Positions 7,469-16,387 of a DNA stretch of 64,000 bases are shown piece by piece. The notes beneath the pieces were generated by a model. The model did no database searches and had not been told where the DNA came from. It saw nothing but the letters and a program-made list of their open reading frames with translations. Source of the DNA: Bifidobacterium castoris (GTDB taxonomy: Bacteria > Actinomycetota > Actinomycetes > Actinomycetales > Bifidobacteriaceae). The position numbers were made by a program, and so were the translations under genes. Every line of letters starts with the position of its first letter. Within the stretch, counting starts at the first letter, position 1. The DNA lies in NCBI RefSeq assembly GCF_003952025.1, contig NZ_QXGI01000007.1:1-64000 (forward strand). Reading direction: 5' to 3'.

Positions 7469-8284
7469 TCACAGCGTCGCCGCGGCGACGAGCTCGCGCG
7501 TGTACGGGGCCTGCGGGTCGTCGAGGACGGCGGCGGCGCTCCCCCGCTCGACGACGACGCCGTCGTGGAGCACGACGATCGTGTCGGCGATCGACTGCAC
7601 GACGCCGAGGTCGTGCGAGACGAGCAGCATCCCCACGCGCGGGTCGTGCGCGCGCACGGAGGCGAAGGCGTCGAGGATCTGCAGGCGCGCGGCGACGTCG
7701 ATCGCGCTCATCGCCTCGTCGGCGAGCAACAGCCGCGGCCCGGTGACGATCGCGCGCGCGATCGCGACGCGCTGCGCCTGACCGCCGGACATGTCAATCG
7801 GATAACGGTCAAGGAACTCATGCGGGTCGAGCGCCATCAGACGCAGCGCATCGCACACCCGCGCGACGAGCTCCTCCCCGTCCGTCCGCTGATGCCGCGT
7901 CCGGCGCAGCCGCAACGGTTCGCTCACCGATTCGTAGGCCGTCCATCTGGGATCGAGCGACGCGAAGGGGTCCTGGTAGACGACGCCCGAGGCGTGCCGC
8001 AGCCGGCGCAGCCCTTCCGGCGACGCGATCGGCTCGCCGCCGAAGCGCACGACGCCCGAGTCGGGCGTCTCGAGGCCGAGCAGGATCCGCGTCAGCGTCG
8101 ACTTGCCCGAGCCCGAACCGCCGATGACGGCGACGCATTCGCCCTCGTGCACCCGGATCGAGCAGCCGTGGAGCACCTCATGCCGCCGCCTGCCCCTGCC
8201 GAAGCCCTTATGGATGTCGACGCCGTCGAGCAGCGTCGTCGCGCCGCCCACGTCCGCCACGGCCGTTGCGTCCGTCCCGCTCAT
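7469..8284 (-). CDS. peptide-type ABC transporter ATP-binding protein (OppF/DppF-like)
   Basis: A 271-residue ATPase that powers uptake through the adjacent permeases. Walker A is GGSGSGKST (near residue 56), the signature is [14 protein letters not shown] and Walker B is LLLADEAMSAID. In Walker B the usual Pro-Thr after Glu is replaced by Ala-Met, and the signature begins Met rather than Leu; both are mild deviations. Its ATG overlaps the stop of the upstream ATPase by 4 bp (ATGA). It is the last gene of a five-gene minus-strand operon. Confidence 0.88.
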   Translation of the reverse strand: MSGTDATAVADVGGATTLLDGVDIHKGFGRGRRRHEVLHGCSIRVHEGECVAVIGGSGSGKSTLTRILLGLETPDSGVVRFGGEPIASPEGLRRLRHASGVVYQDPFASLDPRWTAYESVSEPLRLRRTRHQRTDGEELVARVCDALRLMALDPHEFLDRYPIDMSGGQAQRVAIARAIVTGPRLLLADEAMSAIDVAARLQILDAFASVRAHDPRVGMLLVSHDLGVVQSIADTIVVLHDGVVVERGSAAAVLDDPQAPYTRELVAAATL

Positions 8285-9135
8285 CGCCGCTCCCTCGCTT
8301 CCGTCGTCCTGTCGGCCGTCGTCCCCTCGACCTCGATGCGTTCCCCGGCGGCCACATCCGGGGCGCCGACGTGCAGCGTCAAGCGGCGCGCCGCCTCGAC
8401 GAGCGTGCGCGCCTGCGGCGTATGCGGCGCCTCGAGCAGCGCCGCCGTGCGCCCCTGTTCGACGATCCGTCCGGCGTCGAGCACGTAGCAGTAGCGCGTG
8501 GCGCGCGCGAGCACCGAGAAATCGTGCGTGATGAACAGCAGCGCCGCGCCGGCCTCGTCGACGAGCGAGACGAGCAGGTCGACGATCTGCCGCTGCGTCA
8601 TCGAATCGAGCGCCGTCGTCGGCTCATCGGCGATGATCAGGCGCGGCGACGTGATGAGCGCCGTCGCGATGCCGACGCGCTGCTGCTGGCCGCCGGACAG
8701 CTCGTGCGGGCGCCTGCCGTACAGCTCGTCGGGCAGTCCGACCTTGCGCATCATCGCACGCACGCGCCCTTCGCGTTCGTCGGCCGTCAGCTCGTAATGC
8801 AGCTCGAGCGGCAGCGCGATCTGCCGGCCGACGGTGAGCAGCGGGTTGAGCGCGGTGCCCGGGTTCTGGAAGACCATGCCGACGGCGGCGCCACGCAGCG
8901 CCGCCATCCCGGCGTCCGGCAGCCCGACGAGCTGACGGCCGTTCAGTTCGATCGATCCGGCGCAACCGGCCGTCGGCGGCAGCAGTCCCATGATCGCGCG
9001 CGAGATCATCGACTTGCCCGAGCCCGAAGGCCCGACGAGCCCCACGCGCTGCCCGTCGCGCACCTCGAGATGCACGCCGTGCAGGATCGGCCGCGCACCG
9101 ATCGCCACCTGCAGATCATCGACGACGATGCCCAT
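8281..9135 (-). CDS. peptide-type ABC transporter ATP-binding protein (OppD/DppD-like)
   Basis: A 284-residue ATPase with Walker A GPSGSGKS (near 40), signature [16 protein letters not shown] and Walker B RLIIADEPTTALD. It pairs with the following ATPase as the two cytoplasmic motor subunits of a dipeptide/oligopeptide/nickel-class importer. ATG 9135 is preferred over GTG 9141 because GCGAGG stands 5 nt before it. The start region overlaps the end of the upstream permease gene, indicating tight co-translation. Confidence 0.88.
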   Translation of the reverse strand: MGIVVDDLQVAIGARPILHGVHLEVRDGQRVGLVGPSGSGKSMISRAIMGLLPPTAGCAGSIELNGRQLVGLPDAGMAALRGAAVGMVFQNPGTALNPLLTVGRQIALPLELHYELTADEREGRVRAMMRKVGLPDELYGRRPHELSGGQQQRVGIATALITSPRLIIADEPTTALDSMTQRQIVDLLVSLVDEAGAALLFITHDFSVLARATRYCYVLDAGRIVEQGRTAALLEAPHTPQARTLVEAARRLTLHVGAPDVAAGERIEVEGTTADRTTEARERR

Positions 9136-10063
9136 CGTCACCTCGCAATCTCGGGTTGGTGAGTGGGTCGGCGGCCTCGCGCAGCGCGTCGCCGAAGAGG
9201 TTGAGCGCCACGACGACGACGGTCACGAGCAGACCCGGCCACAGCACCGTCAGCGGATAGATGTTGATGAAGCGCACCGACGTGCTCAGCGAATGCCCCC
9301 AGCTGGGCACCCCCGACGGCACGCCGACGCCGAGGTACGTCAGCCCGGCCTCGGCGAGGACGGCGGTGCCCGCCGACAGCGAGCACTGCACGACGAGCGT
9401 CGGCATGATGTTAGGCACGATGTGCGTGGCGAAGACGCGCATCGCGCTTGCGCCGTTCGCACGCGCCGACTCGACGTACATGCTGCCCGCGGCGAGCATC
9501 GCCGAGGGGCGTGCGACGCGCGCGAGGTTGAGCCCGTAGCCGAAACCGCAGGCGAGCACGATGACGGCGACCGACGCGCCGAGCGGCACGGCGAGCATCA
9601 GCGCGATGAGCACGGTCGGGATCGAGATCAACGCGTCGATGAGCACGACCGAACCGTGCGCGAGCGCCGCGGCGCGTGACGTCATCGCGGCGACGAGCAG
9701 CAGCCCGAGCGCGAGCGCGACGAGGACGGTGAGCACGACGATGACGAGGTCGGTGCGCGAACCGGCCATCAGCCAGCTGAAGACGTCGGCGCCTACGCCG
9801 TCGGTGCCGAGCCAGTGGTCGGAGGACGGCTCCGCCCAGACGTCGTATCCGTTCGTCTCCCACAGCGAACGCGGCGTCCAGACGAGCGAGACGAGCGAGA
9901 CGAGGATCCACAAGCCGAGCGCGACGAGCGCGAAGCGGCCGGCGCCATGCGCCCACATCGACGCGACGACGACGCCGGCGCGCCGCAGCCTGCCGCGCGG
10001 GCCATGTTCGGCGGCGAGGCGCGCGGTCGCCTCGGGGACGCGTCGCTGATCGGGTCTATTCAT
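9116..10063 (-). CDS. peptide-type ABC transporter permease (OppC/DppC-like)
   Basis: A 315-residue inner-membrane permease with an N-terminal hydrophobic segment (FALVALGLWILVSLVSL), an extracytoplasmic stretch with the family-typical HWLGTDGVGADVFSWL block and five further helices. The cytoplasmic EAA-like loop reads ESARANGASAMRVFATHIVPN. It forms a heterodimeric channel with the upstream permease. GGGGGAGG precedes the ATG, and the start overlaps the previous stop by 8 bp. Confidence 0.9.
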   Translation of the reverse strand: MNRPDQRRVPEATARLAAEHGPRGRLRRAGVVVASMWAHGAGRFALVALGLWILVSLVSLVWTPRSLWETNGYDVWAEPSSDHWLGTDGVGADVFSWLMAGSRTDLVIVVLTVLVALALGLLLVAAMTSRAAALAHGSVVLIDALISIPTVLIALMLAVPLGASVAVIVLACGFGYGLNLARVARPSAMLAAGSMYVESARANGASAMRVFATHIVPNIMPTLVVQCSLSAGTAVLAEAGLTYLGVGVPSGVPSWGHSLSTSVRFINIYPLTVLWPGLLVTVVVVALNLFGDALREAADPLTNPRLRGDDGHRRR

Positions 10064-11018
10064 CGTCCTCCCCCAATCTCGGGTCGAGCGCGCGGTGCGT
10101 CAGGTCGACGAGCAGGCCGATGACGAGGAAGAAGGCCGCGAGCATGAACAGTTCGCTCTGCACGGCGATGAGGTCGCGGTGCGTCAGGTCGTCGACGAGC
10201 CCGGAGCCGATGCCTGGCAGCGCGAACAGGTTCTCGATGACCATGACGCCGGTGATCATCTCGGCGAAGGTGAGTCCGACGACGGAGACGAGCTGCGGCA
10301 TCGCGAGCCGCAGCCCGACGTGTGTGAGCGCATGGCGCCGCGTCATGCCGCAGGCCATCGCCATCTCGATCGCGCCGGTCGAGGCGACCGACTGCAGCGC
10401 CGAGCGCGTGTAGCGCATGATCGAGGCGCCGACGATGACGCCGACGGTGACCGCCGGCAGCACAAGCGCGAGCACGGCCTGAGACGGATCGCCCCAGCCG
10501 GCCTGCGGGAAGCCCGAGGCCGGCAGGATCGGCAGCAGGCCGGCGCCGCGTCCGAACAGCAGGATGAGCACGAGGCCCGCCCACAGCGCAGGCACGGCGC
10601 CGCCGACGATCGCGACCGCCTGGTACAGGCCGCGGGCGCGCGCCGACTTCGCCATCACCGACGCGCAGCCGAGCGGCACGCCGAGCGCGATCGCGACCAG
10701 CAGTCCCAGCACGATGAGCGGGAACGTGATCTGCACGCGCGAGCCGACAACGGATGCGACCGGCTGCCCGGTGAGCATCGTCGTGCCGAAGTCGCCGTGC
10801 ATGAGTCCGGTGATCCAGTCGCCGTATTGGGCGGCGAGCGGACGGTCGAGGCCGAGTTCGGCGCGCAGCGCCTCGACGCGTTCGGGCGGCGAGTTGAGTC
10901 CCGCCATGATCGTCGCGAGATCGCCCGGCAGCACACGCAGCGCGAGGAACACGACGACGGAGACGACGAACAGCGCGAGCGCAAACAGCGCGCATCGGCG
11001 TGCGAGGTACTTGAGCAT
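10056..11018 (-). CDS. peptide-type ABC transporter permease (OppB/DppB-like)
   Basis: A 320-residue permease starting MLKYLARRCALFALALFVVS, the usual OppB/DppB first helix, with the conserved LRVLPGD segment and a C-terminal EAA-like motif around AMACGMTRRHALTHV. About six transmembrane helices are visible. GAGGAG lies 7 nt upstream of ATG 11018. It follows the binding-protein gene by 42 nt. Confidence 0.9.
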   Translation of the reverse strand: MLKYLARRCALFALALFVVSVVVFLALRVLPGDLATIMAGLNSPPERVEALRAELGLDRPLAAQYGDWITGLMHGDFGTTMLTGQPVASVVGSRVQITFPLIVLGLLVAIALGVPLGCASVMAKSARARGLYQAVAIVGGAVPALWAGLVLILLFGRGAGLLPILPASGFPQAGWGDPSQAVLALVLPAVTVGVIVGASIMRYTRSALQSVASTGAIEMAMACGMTRRHALTHVGLRLAMPQLVSVVGLTFAEMITGVMVIENLFALPGIGSGLVDDLTHRDLIAVQSELFMLAAFFLVIGLLVDLTHRALDPRLGEDDE

Positions 11019-11060
11019 CGGCGGCTCCTCAGCCTTCGGTCATCGGATCGGACGGCCGCG

Positions 11061-12752
11061 TCACTTCGCCGGCGTGTAGGCGACGTTCCACAGCGGCAGA
11101 TACGTCTGGTTCATGTTGAGCGGGAAGCCGGTCACGCCCTTGTCCATCGCCGTCGTGATGCGGTAGTTGAGCAGCCAGTCGGCGGCCGCGTCCTCGCTGA
11201 CGATGCGGGCGGCCTGCGCGAGCTTCGCGTCGCGCGTCGCGTCGTCGGTCGCGCGCAGTGCCTCGTCGGTGAGCTTGCGGACGTCCTCGTTGTCGTAGCC
11301 GTAGTAGTAGTCGGGGTTCGACCACTGCGTGAAGTCGTGGCTTTCGTTGTGGTCGACGAGCGAGAGGTCGTAGTCCTTGTCGGTGTAGACGTCCTGCAGC
11401 CATGTCGAGAACTCGACGACGTTGACCTTGAGGTCGATGCCGACCTCCTTGAGCTGCGAGCGCAGCTGGTCGCCGATCTCGCTGCCGTAGGTGTTCGAGT
11501 AGGTGAGCGTGAGGCTGAGCGGATGCTCCTTCGTGTAGCCGGCCTCCTTGAGCAGCTCCTGCGCTTTTTCCGCGTCGTGCGGGTAGAGCGTCGTCAGGTC
11601 CTCGTAGCCGGGGTCGAGCGACGGGATCGGGCCGCCGAGCGCCTTGTCGACGCCGCCGCGCGCCGCGATGAGCTGGTCGTGGTCGATCGCGTAGCGGATC
11701 GCCTGGCGCACCTTCTTGTCGGCCGTCGGCCGGCCGGCGGCGTTGTTCATGCCGAGCACGTACTTGTCGGTGCCTTCGCCGGTCTCGACGACGTACTTGG
11801 CGGAGTCCTTCCTGAACGGCTCGGCCAGCTGTGCGCCGATCGGCGAGAGCACCTGCACCTCGCCGGACTTGAGCGCGTTCACGGCCGCGTTGTCGTCGGC
11901 GTAGTAGCGTACGACGACGTTCGGCGTCTTCGGCTGGGCGCCCCAGTACTTCGTGTTCGCCTCGAGCGTGATCATCGTGTTCGGCTTGAACTCCTTGACG
12001 AGGTACGGCCCGGAGCCGACGGCCTGCGTCTTCGCGACGTACTTCGCGTCCTTGTCGAAGACGAGCCCTGCGCGGCCGGTGAGCGCCCACAGCAGCTGCG
12101 AATACGGCTGCGACAATGTGATGACGACGGTGTCGTCGCCGCTCGCGCCGACCGTCTCGAGGTTCTTGAGCGAGTCGGCGTCGTGGTACTGTTTCGCGAC
12201 GAGTTCGTCGAGCGACCAGACGACGTCCTCGGCCGTCAGCGCGTCGCCGTTCGAGAACGTGACGCCGTCGCGCAGGTGGAACGTGTACTTGAGGCCGTCG
12301 TCGGACACCTCCCAGCTTTCGGCGAGCGCCGGGACGACGTTGTTCTCGCTGTCGCGCGCCACAAGGCCCTCGTAGACGTTGCCGATGAGGATCTGGTCGA
12401 GGCTCGAGCCGGCCGTGTTGCGGATGTCGAGGTTCGTCGGCGCGAGCTTGAGGCCGATCGTGACGCTGTCCGCGGGGCCGCCGTCGGCCGTGTCCGCGCC
12501 TTGCGTGCCGGCTGCGCGCACGCCGAGGATGACGGCGATGAGGACGGCGACGACGAGGACGACGCCGATCCACGGCGCCGCCTTCCTAGGGCCGCCCGGC
12601 TTCTTCGACTTCGCGGCGAGCGACGTGTCGGTCGTCATCGCCGTGTCCGCGTCCGTCCGCCGCGGATGCTGGTCGCTGTGCTGGTTCTCGGTTGCGCCGG
12701 TCTCGCCGTGCGCACCATCTGGTGATGTCATCTTCTGGTCTTTCTCAATCAT
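11061..12752 (-). CDS. peptide-type ABC transporter substrate-binding protein (SBP_bac_5), membrane-anchored
   Basis: A 563-residue family 5 extracellular binding protein: LNPANLDI-like opening, YEGLVARD, TFHLRDGVTFSNGDALTAED and QAIRYAIDHDQL are all family blocks. It captures peptides or a related ligand for the BCDF subunits. Unusually it has no lipobox Cys. A cytoplasmic hydrophilic tail of about 50 residues precedes one hydrophobic helix (PWIGVVLVVAVLIAVILGV), suggesting a signal anchor instead of a lipoprotein anchor. ATG 12752 is the most upstream plausible start; ATG 12731 and 12638 are alternatives, and none has a strong Shine-Dalgarno sequence. It is divergent from coaX. Confidence 0.88.
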   Translation of the reverse strand: MIEKDQKMTSPDGAHGETGATENQHSDQHPRRTDADTAMTTDTSLAAKSKKPGGPRKAAPWIGVVLVVAVLIAVILGVRAAGTQGADTADGGPADSVTIGLKLAPTNLDIRNTAGSSLDQILIGNVYEGLVARDSENNVVPALAESWEVSDDGLKYTFHLRDGVTFSNGDALTAEDVVWSLDELVAKQYHDADSLKNLETVGASGDDTVVITLSQPYSQLLWALTGRAGLVFDKDAKYVAKTQAVGSGPYLVKEFKPNTMITLEANTKYWGAQPKTPNVVVRYYADDNAAVNALKSGEVQVLSPIGAQLAEPFRKDSAKYVVETGEGTDKYVLGMNNAAGRPTADKKVRQAIRYAIDHDQLIAARGGVDKALGGPIPSLDPGYEDLTTLYPHDAEKAQELLKEAGYTKEHPLSLTLTYSNTYGSEIGDQLRSQLKEVGIDLKVNVVEFSTWLQDVYTDKDYDLSLVDHNESHDFTQWSNPDYYYGYDNEDVRKLTDEALRATDDATRDAKLAQAARIVSEDAAADWLLNYRITTAMDKGVTGFPLNMNQTYLPLWNVAYTPAK

Positions 12753-12897
12753 CGGTAGGGTTCCCCGTACACGGCCGCGTACGGCCCGCGTCGGGCGGTT
12801 GGCCGCCGCCATGGGTCGGCCACCACGCGTTATTGTAGAGGAGGGTCCATATCTGCCGCGCCCGACGCGGCCGTCACCACCGAGCGAAGGAGCGCAC

Positions 12898-13659
12898 ATG
12901 CTGATCGCTGTCGACATCGGCAACACGAACATCGTCATGGGATTCGTCGACGACGACGAACGGATCATCGGCACCTACCGCATCACGACGAAGGCGAACC
13001 GCACGTCGGACGAATACGGCCTGATGCTGCTGCAGTTCCTCTCCCTCAACAAGCTCAAGCCGGCGGACGTCGAGGACGTCATCATCGCCTCGGTCGTGCC
13101 GAAGGTCATGCATTCGTTCACGTCGAGCATCATCAAGTTCCTCGGTATCGACCCGATCGTCGTCGGACCGGGCATAAGGACCGGCATGAACATCCGCATC
13201 GACGACCCGCGTTCGCTCGGCGCCGACTGCCTCGCCGACTGCGCGGGCGCCTACGCATGCTACGGCGGGCGCGTCCTCGTCATCGACATGGGCACGGCGA
13301 CGACGTACAACTACGTCGACGCGCACGGCACGATCACCTGCGGCCTCGTGACGACCGGCATCCGCACGGCCAGCGAGGCGCTCGCCTCGGCGACGGCGCA
13401 GCTGCCGGAAGTGCAGATCGCGCGTCCGACGACGATCCTCGCGAAGAACACGACGACGGCGATCCAGGCGGGGCTCTACTACGATTTCCTCGGCGGCATC
13501 GAACGGATCATCACGCAGTTCCGCCGCGAGATCGACGAGGGGTTCCGCGTCATCGCCACCGGCGGCCTCTCGCGCGTCATCGAGACGCCGATGATCGACG
13601 TCGTCGACCCCGACCTCATCTTCAAGGGGATGCTCGCGATATACCGCCGCAACGTGTGA
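12898..13659 (+). CDS. coaX: type III pantothenate kinase
   Basis: A 253-residue ASKHA-fold kinase for the first step of coenzyme A synthesis, pantothenate to 4'-phosphopantothenate. DIGNTNIVMGF is the N-terminal phosphate loop, GADCLADCAGAYACYG contains the family GADR-like region (here GADC), and DMGTATTYNYVDAHG and TGGLSRVI are the other ATP/pantothenate motifs. Arg is replaced by Cys in the GADR motif, which is worth noting. GAAGGAG precedes ATG 12898. It is divergent from the peptide ABC operon and meets the next gene tail to tail with a 10-bp gap. Confidence 0.85.
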   Translation: MLIAVDIGNTNIVMGFVDDDERIIGTYRITTKANRTSDEYGLMLLQFLSLNKLKPADVEDVIIASVVPKVMHSFTSSIIKFLGIDPIVVGPGIRTGMNIRIDDPRSLGADCLADCAGAYACYGGRVLVIDMGTATTYNYVDAHGTITCGLVTTGIRTASEALASATAQLPEVQIARPTTILAKNTTTAIQAGLYYDFLGGIERIITQFRREIDEGFRVIATGGLSRVIETPMIDVVDPDLIFKGMLAIYRRNV

Positions 13660-13669
13660 GCCGCGCCGC

Positions 13670-15094
13670 TCAGCGCATCGTGAAGCCCTGGTTGGTGCCG
13701 TACTCCTTGAGGTCGGACTGCCACAGCGCGATGCCGTCGCGCAGCGTGACCTTCGCGCCCGGCTTCTCGGGCAGGTCCTCGACGTCGATGAGGCCCTCCT
13801 GCAGCCGGCGTATCGCGTCGTTGTAGCGCTCCGCCTCGTTCGCCCACGTGTACGCGGTGCCGACGGTCGCACGGAAGTCGGCGCGCGCGTACACCTCGAA
13901 GGGCAGGTAGCTGAAGCGCGTGCTCACACGGCTTGCGGCGTCCGCGAGCACGCGGTTGAACTTCTGGCCGCCGAAATACGGCACGTCGATGCCGCGCGCG
14001 TCGGTGACGGTCGTCTTGTCGAGGAACGCGTCGCTGTCGAGTGTCGCGTTGTCCGCGGGGAACGAGCCGCCGTCGACGCGCGTGCGAATGCCGGCGCGGC
14101 TGTGGCATACGTAGTCGATGAAGCGGAACGCGGCGTCGGGCTTGCGGCTCGAATTGAGCACGCCGAGCGCGGAGCCGCCGTTCTCGGCGTTCGTCGGTGA
14201 GCCGTCGCGCGTCGGCATCTGCGTGACGCGCCACAGGCCGGCCGTGCCGGGCACGTCGGCGAGCAGCAGCGACGGCATCCACGCGCCCGCGAAGATCGAC
14301 GCGACCTGTCCCGATCCGAGCGCGCTCTTCCAACGGTCCGACCAGGTGACGAGCGTCGTGTCGACGAGGTCGTCGTCGATCATCTGCTGCCAGAACTCGG
14401 TGAAGGCCTGCGTGCCGGCATCGGTGTCGAGCGTGATCGAGACGTCCTTGCCGTCCGCGCTCGTATGGTAGGGCGTGCCGCCGGCGAGCCAGATCATCGC
14501 GTTGTAGAAGCTCGCGTCGCCGGCGTCGGCGGCGATCGACACGCCGATCTTCTTGAGTTTCACTGCGGCTTCGCGGTAGTCGTCCCAGCTGCGGATCGCC
14601 GTCGCGTCGACGCCGGCCTGACGGAACACGTCCTCGTTGTAGAAGAAGGCCATCGGACCCGAATCCATCGGCACGCCGTAGACGCGTCCCGCCAGCTGCA
14701 CCGACGCCCACGTGCCGGGCGTGTAGAAGTCGGCGTACCCCTTCGTGCGGTCGGTCAGGTCGCGCAGCTGGCCGCTGACCGCGTACTGCGGCAGCGCGAA
14801 GTACTCGAGCTGCACGACGTCGGGCGTGCCGTAGCCGTCCTGGATCGCGGCGTTGAGCTTGGCGTAGTCGGCGGTGCCGATCTGCGTCACATGGATGTCC
14901 GGGTTGTCCGCCTCGAAATCCCGGATGAGCGCGGCCATGCTCGGCTCCCACGACCACACGCTGATCTGCGTGCGCGTGTCGCCGTGTCCGCAGCCGGCCG
15001 CGGACACGGCGCCGGCGAGCGCGAGCAGCGCCGCGAGCGCGCGCGTCAGCCGCCGGCGCGCGCCACGGGCCTTGGGGATGCGAAAAAACTCCAC
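13670..15094 (-). CDS. sugar-type ABC substrate-binding lipoprotein (orphan)
   Basis: A 474-residue family 1 extracellular solute-binding protein. A basic N-region, hydrophobic stretch and lipobox (AVSAAGC) mark it as a lipoprotein. ISVWSWEPSMAALIRDFEADNPDI and VYGVPMDSGPMAFFYNEDVF are typical of carbohydrate-binding proteins. No permease or ATPase adjoins it, so it may use a distant transporter. GTG 15094 is chosen because TATATT, a good -10, lies 6 nt before it, within the longer ATG 15115 version. Confidence 0.82.
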   Translation of the reverse strand: MEFFRIPKARGARRRLTRALAALLALAGAVSAAGCGHGDTRTQISVWSWEPSMAALIRDFEADNPDIHVTQIGTADYAKLNAAIQDGYGTPDVVQLEYFALPQYAVSGQLRDLTDRTKGYADFYTPGTWASVQLAGRVYGVPMDSGPMAFFYNEDVFRQAGVDATAIRSWDDYREAAVKLKKIGVSIAADAGDASFYNAMIWLAGGTPYHTSADGKDVSITLDTDAGTQAFTEFWQQMIDDDLVDTTLVTWSDRWKSALGSGQVASIFAGAWMPSLLLADVPGTAGLWRVTQMPTRDGSPTNAENGGSALGVLNSSRKPDAAFRFIDYVCHSRAGIRTRVDGGSFPADNATLDSDAFLDKTTVTDARGIDVPYFGGQKFNRVLADAASRVSTRFSYLPFEVYARADFRATVGTAYTWANEAERYNDAIRRLQEGLIDVEDLPEKPGAKVTLRDGIALWQSDLKEYGTNQGFTMR

Positions 15095-15100
15095 CGTTTC

Positions 15101-15106
15101 AATATA
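15101..15106 (-). promoter_or_regulatory. -10-like hexamer before the sugar-binding lipoprotein
   Basis: TATATT on the minus strand, 6 nt before the GTG start at 15094, with no Shine-Dalgarno sequence between. It implies a leaderless transcript if real, and would lie inside the coding region if ATG 15115 were the start. Confidence 0.4.
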
Positions 15107-15140
15107 GCCGTGCATCTGGCCGACGGGGCCGGGCGCGCGC

Positions 15141-15545
15141 TCACATGTCGATGCTCACGCCTTCGCCGGGGCGCACGGCGATGCGCACGATGTCCCCTTC
15201 CTTGACGCCCTGCTTCCTGATGCGCTGCTGGGGGACGGTGAGCTTGTCCACGCCGGTCTCGGTCTTGCGGTTCGTCTTGCTCGGATGGGCGTTGTACCAC
15301 AGGATCCGCACGTCGGCGGTGCCGTCGGACTTCGGCTCGATGTGGTTGACGATGCCCTTCTGATGCCAGGTGCTGCGCGAATCGTCGTCGTAGATGATCG
15401 GCGTGCGGTAGAGCTCGTCCTGCTTGTCCGCGTCAACGACGGCGAAGTACCGTTCCTCCCGTTCGCCGTCGTCGCGTCCCAGCACGTAGGCGATCGCCGC
15501 GAAAGCGGCGAGCACGACGACGCACATCGTGATTAGATATCCCAT
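15141..15545 (-). CDS. conserved-looking small membrane-anchored protein
   Basis: A 134-residue protein of unknown function. Residues 2-20 (GYLITMCVVVLAAFAAIAYVLG) form one hydrophobic helix followed by an acidic DDGEREER linker and a soluble C-terminal domain that looks beta-rich (IVNHIEPKSDGTADVRILWY, KEGDIVRIAVRPGEGVSIDM). AAGGAG stands 6 nt before the ATG. It lies 46 nt upstream of the orphan sugar-binding protein, on the same strand, but that gene seems to have its own promoter. Confidence 0.75.
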   Translation of the reverse strand: MGYLITMCVVVLAAFAAIAYVLGRDDGEREERYFAVVDADKQDELYRTPIIYDDDSRSTWHQKGIVNHIEPKSDGTADVRILWYNAHPSKTNRKTETGVDKLTVPQQRIRKQGVKEGDIVRIAVRPGEGVSIDM

Positions 15546-15634
15546 GTCTGCTCCTTACGTCACTACCGTTGTAACAAATCCGCGCAGCCGCCGGAGCGTT
15601 TTGCGCTACGTGCACAAGCGGGGGCGGCGCCCCG

Positions 15635-16387
15635 TCAGCCTTGCGGCAGCGGCACCCGCGACGTGAAGACGCGCGTCTGGCCGTTCAGCGGGTCGGTGAA
15701 CTCCAGACGGCGCGCGACGAGTTCGAGCGGACGACCGAAGTCGTCCCAGGCACGCTCCTCGACCCGCGGATAGAGGTCGTCGCCGACGATCGGCAGGCCG
15801 AGCGCGTTCATGTGCACGCGCAGCTGGTGCGTCTTGCCGGTGCGCGGCGTGAGCACGTAGCGGGCGATCGGCGTGCCGTCAGCCGCATGTCCGAGGCGCT
15901 GCGCGCGTTCGATGCGCGTCTCGGCGTTGACGGCGCCACGCGTCTCGCGCGCCTGCAGCACGCCCCGCGTCTTGACGATGCGCGAACGCCGTTCGAGCGG
16001 AAACGGCCGCGGCGGCGCGAGCCTGGACACGGTGCCGGTGGCGGGACGCGCGGGGATCGCCAGCGGCGCCGCGCATTCGTAGGTCTTCACGACGCGCCGC
16101 TCCTGGAACATCGTCTGGTAGGCGCCGCGCGCCGCCGGGTCGCGCACGAACACGAGCACGCCCGCCGTGGCCCGGTCGAGCCGATGGGCGGGCGTGATCC
16201 GCGGGTCGTCGTATCGTTCGCGCAGCCTCATCAGCGCCGTCTGCCGGTACCACATGCCGCGCGGCATCGTCGCGAGGAAATGCGGCTTGTCGACGACGAT
16301 GATCGCCGCGTCCTCGTACAGCACCGGCATCGCGAAGGGGATGTCCGGCTCGTCGACGACCCAGCGGTGCGCATGCGGCGCGCTCAC
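15635..16387 (-). CDS. RluA-family RNA pseudouridine synthase
   Basis: A 250-residue enzyme converting uridine to pseudouridine in rRNA or tRNA. The catalytic motif is HRLDRATAGVLVF (Asp at HRLD), and GKTHQLRVHMNALGLPIVGDDLYP is the family RNA-binding motif. There is no S4 domain. The start is GTG 16387, which overlaps the glmS TGA as GTGA; a longer frame would run into glmS and reads as shadow sequence. Translation is therefore probably coupled to glmS. The exact RNA target cannot be told. Confidence 0.88.
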   Translation of the reverse strand: MSAPHAHRWVVDEPDIPFAMPVLYEDAAIIVVDKPHFLATMPRGMWYRQTALMRLRERYDDPRITPAHRLDRATAGVLVFVRDPAARGAYQTMFQERRVVKTYECAAPLAIPARPATGTVSRLAPPRPFPLERRSRIVKTRGVLQARETRGAVNAETRIERAQRLGHAADGTPIARYVLTPRTGKTHQLRVHMNALGLPIVGDDLYPRVEERAWDDFGRPLELVARRLEFTDPLNGQTRVFTSRVPLPQG

